Source of the DNA: Bifidobacterium breve
GTDB lineage: Bacteria > Actinomycetota > Thermoleophilia > Solirubrobacterales > Solirubrobacteraceae
Length of the DNA: 64,000 bases
Direction: 5' to 3'
Assembly: GCA_945878865.1 (NCBI GenBank)
Contig: CAMCUD010000003.1
Location: forward strand, 62,001 to 126,000
Shown here one piece after another: positions 34,219 to 43,434 of this stretch. The notes beneath the pieces are model-generated. The model did not search any database. It saw nothing but the letters and a program-made list of their open reading frames with translations, and was not told the DNA's origin. Positions within the stretch are counted from its first letter, which is position 1; the number at the start of each line of letters is the position of its first letter. Made by a program: the position numbers and the translations under genes.

Positions 34219-35696
34219 TGGCGGCAGGAAGGCTGTTCGGCGTCGGGGTGGGTCCCGGCGATCCCGAGCTCGTCACGGTCAAGGCGCAACGGATCATCGC
34301 CGCGGCCGACGTCGTCGCGTATCCCACGACCCGGGCGAAGCAGCCCATCGCGCGGGGCGCGGCGGATCCCTACGTGCGTGGCGACCAGATCGAGCTGCCG
34401 CTGCGCTACCCCGTGACCACGGGGGTCACCGAGCACCCCGGGGGCTACGAGGGCGCGCTGCGCGACTTCTACGACGAGGGCGCTGCCGCCATCGCGGCAC
34501 ACCTCGACGCGGGGCGCGACGTCGCCGTGCTCTGCGAGGGTGACCCGTTCCTCTATGGCTCGTACATGTACCTGCACGAGCGGCTGGCGGGCCGCTACCG
34601 CACCGAGGTCGTCCCCGGCATTCCCGCGTTCGCCGCGGCCACGGCGGCCGCGGGCAGACCGCTCGCCCAGCGCGACGAGGTGCTGACGATCCTGCCCGGG
34701 ACGCTGCCCGCCGCCGAGCTGCGCGCGCGGCTGGCGAGCACGGACGTCGCGGTCGTGATGAAGCTCGGCCGCACCTTCGAGCGCGTCACCGCGGCGCTGG
34801 AGGCCAGCGGCCTCGGAGCCGGCTCGGTGTACGTCGAGCGGGCAAGCCACGCGACGCAGCGGGTCGCGCCGCTGCGCGAGGTGGCGGGCAAGGTGCCGTA
34901 CATGTCGCTCGTGCTCGCCCCGACGGGCGCGCGCGAGGCGGCGCATGGTCGCGACGCCGGGGAGGTCGCCGTCGTCGGCCTGGGCCCGGCCGGACCGGAG
35001 TGGCTGACGCCCGAGGCGCGGGGTGCCCTGGCCGCCGCCGATCACGTCGTCGGGTATCAGACCTACATCGACCGCGTCCCGGTCCGCGCCGGCCAGAAGC
35101 GCCATGCCTCGGACAACCGCGTCGAGGCCGACCGGGCGCGGCACGCGCTTGACCTCGCGGCGGGCGGGGCCCGCGTGGCGGTCGTCTCCTCGGGCGACCC
35201 AGGCATCTTCGCGATGGCGTCGGCGGTCCTCGAGCAGCTCGAGGCGGGCAACGGGCAGTACGCGAACGTCGACGTCCGGGTCGTCCCCGGGCTGTCGGCG
35301 ATGCAGGCCGCCGCCTCGCGGGTTGGCGCGCCCCTCGGCCACGACTTCGCGGTCATCTCGCTGTCGGACATCCGCAAGCCGTGGGACGTCGTCGCCCGCC
35401 GGCTCGAGGCGGCGGCGGCCGCCGACCTGGCGATCGCGCTCTACAACCCGGCCTCGAAGACACGTCGCGAGCAGCTCGATGCGGCCCGCGAAGTCCTGCT
35501 ACGCCACCGCACGCCGGACACGCCGGTCGTGGTCGCCCGCGACGTGGGGGGCGAGAGGGAGCGGGTGGAGGTCACGACGCTCGGCGTGCTGCCCGTCGAG
35601 CGCGTCGACATGCGCACGCTGCTCGTGATCGGGAGCTCGCAGACCCGCGTGCTCGACGGCGGGCAGGTCTACACGCCGCGCAGCTACCCGGGCTGA
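34218..35696 (+). CDS. cobIJ: Fused precorrin-2 C20- and precorrin-3B C17-methyltransferase
   Basis: 492-residue fusion of two SAM-dependent tetrapyrrole methylases. CobI half (about 1-240): LFGVGVGPGDPELVTVKA, VLCEGDPFLYGSYMYL, EVVPGIPAFAAATAAAG. CobJ half (about 250-492): VAVVGLGPAGPEWLTPEA, VAVVSSGDPGIFAMASAV, VRVVPGLSAMQAAASRVGAPLGHDFAVISLSD. The fusion is known in other actinobacteria. ATG shares one base with the cobH stop (TGATG). Its 3' end overlaps the end of the opposing cobF gene by 13 bases. Confidence 0.96.
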   Translation: MAAGRLFGVGVGPGDPELVTVKAQRIIAAADVVAYPTTRAKQPIARGAADPYVRGDQIELPLRYPVTTGVTEHPGGYEGALRDFYDEGAAAIAAHLDAGRDVAVLCEGDPFLYGSYMYLHERLAGRYRTEVVPGIPAFAAATAAAGRPLAQRDEVLTILPGTLPAAELRARLASTDVAVVMKLGRTFERVTAALEASGLGAGSVYVERASHATQRVAPLREVAGKVPYMSLVLAPTGAREAAHGRDAGEVAVVGLGPAGPEWLTPEARGALAAADHVVGYQTYIDRVPVRAGQKRHASDNRVEADRARHALDLAAGGARVAVVSSGDPGIFAMASAVLEQLEAGNGQYANVDVRVVPGLSAMQAAASRVGAPLGHDFAVISLSDIRKPWDVVARRLEAAAAADLAIALYNPASKTRREQLDAAREVLLRHRTPDTPVVVARDVGGERERVEVTTLGVLPVERVDMRTLLVIGSSQTRVLDGGQVYTPRSYPG

Positions 35697-36424
35697 CGGC
35701 GCCGCAGCAGGTACGTGTCGAACATCCAGCCGTGCTTCTCGCGCGCGCCCGCACGCGCGAGCGAGATATCCTCCTCGACGTCGCGAACCGGGCCGGAGAT
35801 GAGCAGTTCGTCGGGCGTGCCGAGGTAGGCGCCCCAGTACACGTCGACGTCGTCGGGCGCCCGGCGCCATGCCTCGCGGGTGTCGAGCAGGACGACGGCG
35901 TCATCGACGTCGTCGGGCACTCTGTCGGCGTAGCGCCGGCCCGGCGTCAGCTCGATCGCGCCGCCGAGCCGGTTCAGCGCGATGCCGTGCGCGGCGGCCA
36001 GCGCCTGCGGGCTGCTGATGCCCGGGACGACCTCGATCGCGAGATCCGCCAGCGCGAGGTCGTCCAGCACGTCGAGCGTGCTGTCGTAGAACGCTGGGTC
36101 GCCCCAGACGAGGAACGCGCCGGTCTCGCCGTCGCGCAGGTGGGCGTCGATCGCGGCGCCCCAGCGGCGGGCGCGCTCGGCGCGCCAGATGGTGACGGTC
36201 GCGCGATAGTCGGCGGGGGTTCGCTCGCGGTCGGGGTCCTCGATCGTCACGACCCGCGGCTCCTGGGTGGCGTGCTCGGCGAGCATCTGCCGGCGCAGGT
36301 CCTCCAGCGGACGGGTGGCGCGGCGCTTCTCCACGAGGAAGACGACATCGGCGCGGCGCATTGCCTTGATGGCCTGGAGCGTCAGGTGGTCGGGGTTCCC
36401 GGCGCCGATCCCGATGACGAGCAT
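35684..36424 (-). CDS. cobF: Precorrin-6A synthase (deacetylating)
   Basis: 246-residue SAM-dependent methylase that adds the C1 methyl and removes acetate. Blocks: MLVIGIGAGNPDHLTLQAIKAM, GAFLVWGDPAFYDSTLDVLD, EVVPGISSPQALAAAHGIALNRLGGAIELTPGR. ATG 36424 is 5 bases after the cobK stop; an upstream in-frame GTG (36442) would overlap it. It is the last gene of the long riboswitch 2 operon. Confidence 0.94.
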   Translation of the reverse strand: MLVIGIGAGNPDHLTLQAIKAMRRADVVFLVEKRRATRPLEDLRRQMLAEHATQEPRVVTIEDPDRERTPADYRATVTIWRAERARRWGAAIDAHLRDGETGAFLVWGDPAFYDSTLDVLDDLALADLAIEVVPGISSPQALAAAHGIALNRLGGAIELTPGRRYADRVPDDVDDAVVLLDTREAWRRAPDDVDVYWGAYLGTPDELLISGPVRDVEEDISLARAGAREKHGWMFDTYLLRRRQPG

Positions 36425-36429
36425 GGTTC

Positions 36430-37152
36430 TCAGGCCAGCCACTGCAGCGCCTCCTCGACGGTCGGGACGGTCGGCACGCCGGGACGAGGTGGGCGGTCGA
36501 CGACGATGACGGGGATGCCGCGCTCGCGGGCGGCGCGCAGCTTGGGGGCGGTGTGCTCACCGCCGCTGTCCTTCGTGACCAGGACGTCGATCCCGTGCTG
36601 GGTGAGAAGCGCCCGCTCGCCCTCGAGGCTGTACGGGCCGCGGTCGAGCAGCAGCAGGTGACGCGGTGGCAGGGGCGGCATCGGCGGATCGACACAGCGG
36701 ACCAGGAACCACGGCGCGTCGAGGTGGGCGAAGGCGGGAAGGCCCTGACGGCCCGTGGTGAGGAAGACCCGCGCGCCGTCGATCGCGGCGGCGGCCTCCT
36801 CGAGCGAGGCGACGCGCCGCCAGTCGTCGCCGGGTTGCGCGGTCCATCTGGGCCGTTCGAGGCGGACGAGCGGCACAGCGGCCGCCGGGGCGGCCCGCGC
36901 GGCGCTGGCGGAGATGCGCTCGGCGAACGGGTGCGTCGCGTCGACGACCGCGGTGACGCCGTGCTCGCGCAGCCATGCCGCGAGCGCGTCGGGGCCGCCG
37001 AAGCCACCGACACGGACCTCGCCGACCGGGAGCCGGGGCCGCGCGACGCGGCCCGCGAGGGAGGAGACCACCGGCCGGCCGGCGTCGTGCAGGCGGGCGG
37101 CGAGCTCGCGAGCCTCCGCGGTGCCGCCGAGGATGAGCACGCGGCCGGTCAT
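36430..37152 (-). CDS. cobK: Precorrin-6A reductase
   Basis: 240 residues. NADPH-dependent reduction of precorrin-6A to 6B. Family blocks are [61 protein letters not shown] and [14 protein letters not shown], then [32 protein letters not shown]. It overlaps cobM by 4 bases. Confidence 0.95.
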   Translation of the reverse strand: MTGRVLILGGTAEARELAARLHDAGRPVVSSLAGRVARPRLPVGEVRVGGFGGPDALAAWLREHGVTAVVDATHPFAERISASAARAAPAAAVPLVRLERPRWTAQPGDDWRRVASLEEAAAAIDGARVFLTTGRQGLPAFAHLDAPWFLVRCVDPPMPPLPPRHLLLLDRGPYSLEGERALLTQHGIDVLVTKDSGGEHTAPKLRAARERGIPVIVVDRPPRPGVPTVPTVEEALQWLA

Positions 37153-37889
37153 CGCGCGCGGTGGGCCGAGTAGAGGTGGCTCTCGCAGCCGCGGGCGTCG
37201 CCGAGGGCGGGGCCGACGAGGATCATCGCCGTCCGGCGGAGCCCGGCCGCCTCGACCTGCCCGGCGACGGTCGCGACCGTCCCGCGAAGGATCTCCTCGT
37301 CGGGCCAGCTCGCGCGGGCGACGACCGCGGCCGGACAGTCGTCGCCGTAGTACGGCGCGAGTGTGGCGGCGATCTCGTCGATCGCCTGCGTCCCGAGGTG
37401 GATCGCGAGCGTGGTGCCGTGGGCGGCGAGATCGGCGAGCTGCTCGCCAGCCGGCAGTGCGGTGGCGCGCCGCGCGTGGCGGGTGAGGATGAGCGACTGC
37501 GCGACGCCGGGACGCGTGAGCTCCTGGCCGAGCGCGGCAGCCGCGGCGGCGAACGCGGGGACGCCGGGGGTGAGCGTGTACGGGATGCCCAGGGCGTCGA
37601 GGCGCCGGAGCTGCTCGCCGACGGCGCTCCAGATCGACAGGTCGCCGGAATGCAGGCGCGCGACGTCCTCGCCGCGCTCGTGGGCGGCCCGCAGTTCAGC
37701 GACGATCTGGTCGAGCGTCAGGTGCTGCGTGTCGACGACGTGCGCGCCGGGTCGGCAGTGCGCGAGGATCTCCGGCGGCACGAGGGCGCCCGCGTACAGG
37801 CACACGGGGGACGCGGCGATGAGATCCCGCGCGCGCAGGGTGAGGAGATCCGGGGCGCCGGGGCCGGCGCCGATGAAGTGCGCGGTCAT
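37149..37889 (-). CDS. cobM: Precorrin-4 C11-methyltransferase
   Basis: 246-residue SAM-dependent methylase: [69 protein letters not shown], then [34 protein letters not shown] 37889 overlaps the cobL stop. A longer start upstream would only add a Pro-rich stretch. Confidence 0.96.
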   Translation of the reverse strand: MTAHFIGAGPGAPDLLTLRARDLIAASPVCLYAGALVPPEILAHCRPGAHVVDTQHLTLDQIVAELRAAHERGEDVARLHSGDLSIWSAVGEQLRRLDALGIPYTLTPGVPAFAAAAAALGQELTRPGVAQSLILTRHARRATALPAGEQLADLAAHGTTLAIHLGTQAIDEIAATLAPYYGDDCPAAVVARASWPDEEILRGTVATVAGQVEAAGLRRTAMILVGPALGDARGCESHLYSAHRAR

Positions 37890-39088
37890 GCGTGGGGGCG
37901 CTCCAGGGTCCACTGGGTCAGGGGGAGATGGGGGCGCCATGCGGTGAATCGGCCGAGCGGCTCGGCGCGGCTCACCGCAAGCCTCGTCAGGCGGCCACCA
38001 TGTGCTGCGTGGGCGGCGATCAGGACCTGCTCGGTCTCGATCGTCACCGCGGTGGCAACGAGCCGGCCCCCGGGGCGCAGCGCGCTGAGGCAGGCGTCGA
38101 GCACCCCCTCGGCGGTGAGCCCGCCGCCGACGAAGATCGCATCCGGTGCCGGGAGACCGGCGAGCGCGGCGGGCGCGCGGCCCTCGACGACGTCGAGGTG
38201 TGGGACGCCGAGCGCCGCGGCGTTCTCACGGGCGCGGTCGGCGCGGTCGGCGCGTGGCTCGATCCCGACGGCGCGCATCGCGGGGTGCGTACGCAGCCAT
38301 TCGATCCCGATCGACCCGCTGCCGGCGCCGATGTCCCAGAGCAGCTCGCCGGGCAGTGGGGCGAGCGCCGCGAGGGTCAGCGCACGCGCTTCGCGCTTCG
38401 TCAGCTGGCCGTCGTGGTCGAACGCGTCGTCGGGGAGGCCCGGCGTCCGGCCGAGCACCCGCGCGCCTGGGGCAGCCCGGCAGTGCAGCGCGAGGGTGTG
38501 CAGCTGCGCGGCGGTGCCGCGGTGCGCGTCCGCGGTCGTCGCGCGGACCTGCTCGTGTGCGCCGCCGAGGTGCTCGAGGATCGTCATCTCGGTCGGTCCC
38601 CAGCCATGGTCGCGCAGGAGTGCGGCCACGTCGTTCGCGCCATGGCGGTCGGAGACGTAGACGACCAGGCGCCGTCCGGGCGCCAGGGCGGGCAGCAGCC
38701 GCGCGATGGGCCTGTCGACGAGGCTGACGAGCTCGGTGTCGGCCATCGGCCAGCCCAGCCGCGCGCAGGCCAGCGACCATGCCGAGGCGGCTGGGAGCAC
38801 GTGCAGGCGATCCGGCCCGGCTCGCCGCGCGAGGGATGCGCCGACGCCGTGGAGCATCGGGTCGCCGCTGGCGAGCACGACGACGGGGTCGGCGGTGCGT
38901 GCGAGGTCGTCGAGCATCGGCGTCATCGGCGACGGCCACGGCTCGCGGGCTGCTCGCGTCGCGTCGGCCGGGACGAGGTCGAGGTGTCGCGTGCCGCCCA
39001 CGATCCGCGCCGCGCCGGCGATGGCCTCGCGTGCGGGCGTGGCCAGGCCGTCCCAGCCGTCGTCGCCGATCCCCACGACGGTGATCAC
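37886..39088 (-). CDS. cobL: Precorrin-6B C5,15-methyltransferase (decarboxylating)
   Basis: 400 residues with two domains. The N-terminal CbiE-like methylase reads [32 protein letters not shown], then [20 protein letters not shown]. The C-terminal CbiT-like Rossmann methylase reads [38 protein letters not shown], then [17 protein letters not shown]. It methylates C5 and C15 and removes the ring C acetate carboxyl. GTG overlaps the preceding stop (GTGA). Confidence 0.96.
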   Translation of the reverse strand: MITVVGIGDDGWDGLATPAREAIAGAARIVGGTRHLDLVPADATRAAREPWPSPMTPMLDDLARTADPVVVLASGDPMLHGVGASLARRAGPDRLHVLPAASAWSLACARLGWPMADTELVSLVDRPIARLLPALAPGRRLVVYVSDRHGANDVAALLRDHGWGPTEMTILEHLGGAHEQVRATTADAHRGTAAQLHTLALHCRAAPGARVLGRTPGLPDDAFDHDGQLTKREARALTLAALAPLPGELLWDIGAGSGSIGIEWLRTHPAMRAVGIEPRADRADRARENAAALGVPHLDVVEGRAPAALAGLPAPDAIFVGGGLTAEGVLDACLSALRPGGRLVATAVTIETEQVLIAAHAAHGGRLTRLAVSRAEPLGRFTAWRPHLPLTQWTLERPHA

Positions 39089-40596
39089 GCGAGGGCCTCC
39101 ACGAGCCGGGCGTTCGAGGCGGGCTCGCGGGCGGTGATCCGCAGGTGCTGCGCGGTGAGTCCCGGGAACGACCCGCACGGCCGGGCGGCGATGCCGGCGT
39201 CGCGGAGCCGGCCGAGCGCGCCGTGACCAGGGTGGGTCAGCACGAAGTTCGCCGCTGCCGGCCAGCGGCGAACGCCAGCGTCGTCCAACCGCCGCTCGAG
39301 GTCCTCGCGTTCGTGGCGGACGCGCACGGCGATGGCGGCGAGCTCTTCGGGCCGCTCGGCGGCGGCGCGGAGGACCGCGAGCGCGACCACGTTGGCGCTC
39401 CACGGCGGGCGGACCGCGCGGAGCCGGTCCGCCACGGCTGCGGCGGCCAGGGCGTAGCCGACGCGCAGGCCGGGGACGGCGAGCGCCTTGGTCAGGCTCC
39501 GCACGACGATCACGTCGGCGGGCGCATCGCGCGCGAGGCTGCCCGGCTCGCCGGGGACGAGGTCCATGAACGCCTCGTCGACGACGACGGTCCGGCCCGG
39601 GCGGCGTAGTGCGAGGATCGCCCCGGCCCCGACGAGCGTGCCCGACGGGGACGCCGGGTTCCCGACGACGACGAGGTCGGCGTCGGCGGGCACGGCGGCC
39701 GGGTCGATGGCGAACCCCGCGTCGGGGTCGCGCAGCACGCGAGTGACGGGCACGCCGTGGGCGCGCAGTGCCGCTTCGCTCTCGGTGAACCCGGGGTGCA
39801 GGACCGCGGCATGGCGCGGGCGCAGGGCGGCGGGGAGCAGCCACAGCGCCTCAGCCGCGCCGTTGGTCGCGACGACGTCCTCTGCCGCGCGGCCGTGGCG
39901 GGCGGCGGTGGCCGCCACGGCTTCGTCCTCGCGCGGGTACGCCGAGACGTCGGCGCGCAGGGCGTCGGCCAGCCAGGCCGGTGGGCCGCCCGCGACGACG
40001 TTCACCGCGTGGTCGGCGGCGCCGGGCGGCACGAGCCGGTCGCCGTGGGTGCGCAGCTCTTCGCCGTGGCGACAAACGCATGCGTGACGTGCAGAACTCG
40101 CCACGGCGGGAAGCTCGATCGCGCGGCCGGCCACCACATGCACCGCTCGCGTGCTCGCCGCGACTGCGAGCTGCGCGGCCTCGCCGAGGAGGTCGACCCA
40201 GGCGCGGGCCTGCGGGTCGGCGGGTAGCACCCCGCCGCCGGCCTCCTCGATCACGAGCGCCACCGGCGCCGGCCGCGCGGTGGCCGCGGCCACCAGGCGC
40301 CGGATCCGGTCGAGCGGGTCGGCCCACCCGTGGTGCAGCGCCGAGGCCAGCCACACGCCGAGCCCGTCGACGAGCACCGCGGCGTCGCCGCCGAGGACAT
40401 CGAGCTCTGGGCCGGCCTCCACGGTCTCCCACGACGCGGGCCGCCGCGCGACGTGGCGCGCGATGCGGTCCTCCATGCCGGCACCTGCTTCCGCGGTCGC
40501 CACGTACCGCACCGGCAGCTCCCACGACGCCACGAGCTCCTCCGCCCACGCGCTCTTGCCCGAGCGCGCGCCGCCGAGCACGACGATCAGACCCAC
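39085..40596 (-). CDS. Fused CobU-type kinase/guanylyltransferase and CobC-type PLP decarboxylase
   Basis: 503-residue fusion. The first about 175 residues match CobU/CobP: LGGARSGKSAWAEEL (P-loop), ARHVARRPASWETVE (region of the guanylylated His) and a VLVDGLGVWL block. Residues about 190-503 match CobC/CobD L-threonine-phosphate decarboxylase: YPREDEAVAATAARHG, VVGNPASPSGTLV, and the PLP lysine in VVRSLTKALAVPGLRVGYAL. So one chain would supply aminopropanol phosphate and activate cobinamide. GTG 40596 overlaps the cobB stop by 10 bases. Confidence 0.9.
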   Translation of the reverse strand: MGLIVVLGGARSGKSAWAEELVASWELPVRYVATAEAGAGMEDRIARHVARRPASWETVEAGPELDVLGGDAAVLVDGLGVWLASALHHGWADPLDRIRRLVAAATARPAPVALVIEEAGGGVLPADPQARAWVDLLGEAAQLAVAASTRAVHVVAGRAIELPAVASSARHACVCRHGEELRTHGDRLVPPGAADHAVNVVAGGPPAWLADALRADVSAYPREDEAVAATAARHGRAAEDVVATNGAAEALWLLPAALRPRHAAVLHPGFTESEAALRAHGVPVTRVLRDPDAGFAIDPAAVPADADLVVVGNPASPSGTLVGAGAILALRRPGRTVVVDEAFMDLVPGEPGSLARDAPADVIVVRSLTKALAVPGLRVGYALAAAAVADRLRAVRPPWSANVVALAVLRAAAERPEELAAIAVRVRHEREDLERRLDDAGVRRWPAAANFVLTHPGHGALGRLRDAGIAARPCGSFPGLTAQHLRITAREPASNARLVEALA

Positions 40597-41942
40597 AGCG
40601 CCTCCCGCGCCCTCGCGGCGGCGACGAACCGCTCGGCGACCTGCGGGAACGCCGCCCAGTGCAGATGCAGGTAGCTCGCGCTGAGGGTCGGCGTGGTGAA
40701 CCCCTCGCGCCGCTCCCGTCCCCGGGCGCGCAGGATCCAGGCGGCGTCCGGCCCGCACGACGGGTCGACGGTGGAGTAGTGGAACTCGTGGCCGCGCAGC
40801 ACGTCGCCCGCGGCTGCGACCGGCGAATCGGACTGCGCACGTGCTTCGCGGTATCCCAGCGAGAGGCGCCCCGCCATCCGCGCCCGACCGGGGACGACGC
40901 CGCACATCGGCTGACCGTCGAGCTCTTCGCAGAGATAGAGCAGTCCGCCGCACTCGGCGATGGTCGGCAGGCCGTCGCGGACGGCGCCCGCGACGGCGCG
41001 GCGCAGCGAGGTGTTGCCGGTGAGCTGCTCGGCGTAGACCTCGGGGAACCCGCCCGCCAGCAGCAGGGCCGACGTGCCCTCAGGCAGACAAGTGTCGGTG
41101 GCCGGGTCGAACGGGACGAGCTCCGCGCCGGCCGCGCGCAGCAGCTCGAGGTTCTCCGCGTAGTGAAACGAGAAGGCGCTGCCGGCCGCCACCGCGATCC
41201 GCACGGGCGGCCCCTCGACCAGGGGCGGCGCCCACGGGTCGACGGGCAGCGGCGGCGCGGCGCGCGCCAGGCGCACGAGGTGCTCGAGCTCGACGTGCTC
41301 GGCCACGGCGTCGGCGAGCGCGTCGAGCGCGCGTCGTGCCTCGGCGGCCCGCTCGGGCGCGGGGACGAGCCCGAGATGTCGTTCGGGCGTCGCGAGCCGC
41401 TCCGAGCGGCGCACCGCCCCGACCACCGGCACGCCGAGCGGCTCGATCGCGTCGCGCAGCAGCGCCTCGTGGTGCTCGGAACCGACCCGGTTGAGGATCA
41501 CCCCCGCGATACGCACGTCGCGATCGAAGTCGCGGAAACCGAGGACCACCGCCGCCGCCGATCGCGCCATCGCTGTGGCGTCGACGACGAGCACGACCGG
41601 GCTGTCGGTGAGCTTCGCCACGTGCGCCGTCGACGCCAGCTCCCCGCGCCCGGACGCGCCGTCGAACAGCCCCATCACACCCTCGATCACCGTGATGTCC
41701 GCGCCCGCGCAGCCGTGCAGCAGCAGCGGCGCCACGAGCTCGGGGCCGGCCATGAACGCGTCGAGGTTGCGGCCCGGCCGGCCGCTGGCCATCGCGTGGT
41801 AGCTCGGATCGATGTAGTCCGGGCCGACCTTCGCGCCCTGGACCACATGGCCGCGGGCGCGCAGCGCGCCGATGAGCCCGCAGGCGATCGACGTCTTCCC
41901 GGCGCCCGAGCTGGTTCCGGCGACGACGAGGCGCGCGCTCAC
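40587..41942 (-). CDS. cobB: Hydrogenobyrinic acid a,c-diamide synthase
   Basis: 451 residues. The N-terminal synthetase domain has VVAGTSSGAGKTSIACGLIGALRARGHVVQGAKVGPDYIDP and VIEGVMGLFDG. The C-terminal class I glutamine amidotransferase has LLLAGGFPEVYAEQL, the nucleophile in IAECGGLLYLCEEL, and His in SYLHLHWAAFP. It amidates the a and c side chains with glutamine and ATP. GTG overlaps the preceding stop. Confidence 0.96.
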   Translation of the reverse strand: MSARLVVAGTSSGAGKTSIACGLIGALRARGHVVQGAKVGPDYIDPSYHAMASGRPGRNLDAFMAGPELVAPLLLHGCAGADITVIEGVMGLFDGASGRGELASTAHVAKLTDSPVVLVVDATAMARSAAAVVLGFRDFDRDVRIAGVILNRVGSEHHEALLRDAIEPLGVPVVGAVRRSERLATPERHLGLVPAPERAAEARRALDALADAVAEHVELEHLVRLARAAPPLPVDPWAPPLVEGPPVRIAVAAGSAFSFHYAENLELLRAAGAELVPFDPATDTCLPEGTSALLLAGGFPEVYAEQLTGNTSLRRAVAGAVRDGLPTIAECGGLLYLCEELDGQPMCGVVPGRARMAGRLSLGYREARAQSDSPVAAAGDVLRGHEFHYSTVDPSCGPDAAWILRARGRERREGFTTPTLSASYLHLHWAAFPQVAERFVAAARAREALWV

Positions 41943-42823
41943 GGGCGCTCCACCGGCAGCTCGGCGACCCACCGCTCCGTCATCCGGCGTCCGGTCGTGG
42001 CGCTCGCGGTCGCCCGCCGCTTCGGCATGGCGAGCACCGGGAGATCCTCGTCGTCGGGCAGCTCGTCTTCGATGGCGCCCTGCTCCCACACGACCGCGGG
42101 GACGGGCGCGTCGTCGTGCAGGCCGGTGCGCGGGTCGGTGCCGTGGTCGGGTGCAACGGTGAGCCGGCCGCCGTGGGTGAGCACCGCGGCGGCGATCGGG
42201 GCGAGCACCTGCTCGTCCGCGGCGCTCAGCGCCGCGACCTTCGCGTCGGGATCGAGCCGATGCGCGGCGTCGTCGGCGCCGGGCACGTGCACCACGACTC
42301 GCGGCGTGCCCGCCTCGATCTCCGCGACCGCGCCGTCCCTGGCCACCCGCGCGCCGAGCAGCGCTGCGAGTCCGGCTGCGGCGCCGGGTGCGGCGATGAA
42401 GACGATGTCCGCGTCGAGGATCCGCGGCGGGACGATGCCCTCGGGCCACACCCGCGCTCCTTCGGGCTCACCCTCGCCGATCACCAGCGCGGCCCGGTCG
42501 GTCAGCCGGTGGACCTCGGCGCCCGCGGGCACAGCCGTCAGCCCGTCGACGCGGCGCGCCGGTCGCCCGCCCAGCTCGATACCCCGCCCGGCCGCCTCCA
42601 GCGCCGCCCGGTCCACCGGCGCGGGCGGCGTCCAGCCGAGCAGGACCGCAATCCCGGTCTCCGACCCCGCAGCCAAGCCCTCGGGCGTCGTGCGCAGCCG
42701 CCGTACCGTGCCGCCCTGCGCGAGCGCGTCGAGCACCGGCGTGTCGGCGCGCTCCAGTGACGTCGGCTCCTCGTCGACGACCGGCTCGCTCGCTCCGTCG
42801 AGGATGACGAGGACGTCGCTCAC
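41939..42823 (-). CDS. ApgM-like alkaline-phosphatase-superfamily enzyme
   Basis: 294 residues resembling archaeal-type cofactor-independent phosphoglycerate mutase (ApgM). The N-terminal metal and nucleophile region reads VLVILDGASEP, then PVLDALAQGGTVRRLRTTPEGLAAGSETGIAVLLGW. A later metal block is TVAPDHGTDPRTGLHDDAPVPAVVW. It sits between cobB and cobO with 4-base overlaps on both sides, so it belongs to B12 synthesis or salvage, not glycolysis. A phosphatase or phosphomutase acting on a B12 lower-ligand or aminopropanol phosphate is a plausible guess. GTG 42823 or 42826 starts it. Confidence 0.8.
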   Translation of the reverse strand: MSDVLVILDGASEPVVDEEPTSLERADTPVLDALAQGGTVRRLRTTPEGLAAGSETGIAVLLGWTPPAPVDRAALEAAGRGIELGGRPARRVDGLTAVPAGAEVHRLTDRAALVIGEGEPEGARVWPEGIVPPRILDADIVFIAAPGAAAGLAALLGARVARDGAVAEIEAGTPRVVVHVPGADDAAHRLDPDAKVAALSAADEQVLAPIAAAVLTHGGRLTVAPDHGTDPRTGLHDDAPVPAVVWEQGAIEDELPDDEDLPVLAMPKRRATASATTGRRMTERWVAELPVERP

Positions 42824-43434
42824 CACTCGATTCCCTGCTGGCCGCGGATGCCCTGTTCCATCTGGTGCTTGACGAGCGTCACGTCGCTGACGAGGTCCGC
42901 GGCGTCGATGAGGGCCTGCGGGGCGTCACGCCCCGTGATGACGACGTGCTGGAACCCGGGACGCGTCGTCAGCACCTCGACGACCTCGTCGACGTCGACC
43001 CAGCCCCACTTCAGCGGGTACGTGAACTCGTCGAGCAGGAGGAACTCGTAGCGCTCGGCGGCGACCCTCTCCCGGACGTGCTCCCATCCCGCCCGCGCGA
43101 GGTCGGCGGACTCCTCGAGGTCACGGCTGATCCACGACCAGCCGTCGCCCATCTTCTCCCAGTCGATCCCGCCGAGCTTCTCGGCCGCCTTCTGCTCGCC
43201 GACCTTCCACTTGCCCGACTTGACGAACTGGAAGACGCCGCAGCGGTAGTCGCGCGCCCAGGACCTCAGCAGCATCCCGAAGGCGCTCGTGCTCTTGCCC
43301 TTGCCCTTGCCCGTGATGACGATGAGCAGCGGCCGGTCGCGCGGCTTGCGGCGCTTGGGCTCGGCCGTGCCGCGGTCATGCGGGGTGTGGGGGACGTCGA
43401 CGTCGGTGTTGCGGGTGAGGGCGTCGGTGCTCAT
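42820..43434 (-). CDS. cobO: Cob(I)yrinic acid a,c-diamide adenosyltransferase
   Basis: 204 residues, BtuR/CobO type. The unusual P-loop is VITGKGKGKSTSAFGMLLRSWARD. Other blocks are GVFQFVKSGKWKVGEQ, YEFLLLDEFTYPLKWGWVDVDEVVEVLTTRP and VVITGRDAPQALIDAADLVSDVTLVKH. It attaches the adenosyl group to cobalt(I) corrinoids. It overlaps chlID by 4 bases. Confidence 0.96.
   Translation of the reverse strand: MSTDALTRNTDVDVPHTPHDRGTAEPKRRKPRDRPLLIVITGKGKGKSTSAFGMLLRSWARDYRCGVFQFVKSGKWKVGEQKAAEKLGGIDWEKMGDGWSWISRDLEESADLARAGWEHVRERVAAERYEFLLLDEFTYPLKWGWVDVDEVVEVLTTRPGFQHVVITGRDAPQALIDAADLVSDVTLVKHQMEQGIRGQQGIEW

Noticed and set aside
40597-40953. Upstream extension of the cobU/C frame
   Set aside because: It lies wholly inside cobB in another frame, with Arg/Pro/Ala-biased shadow composition.
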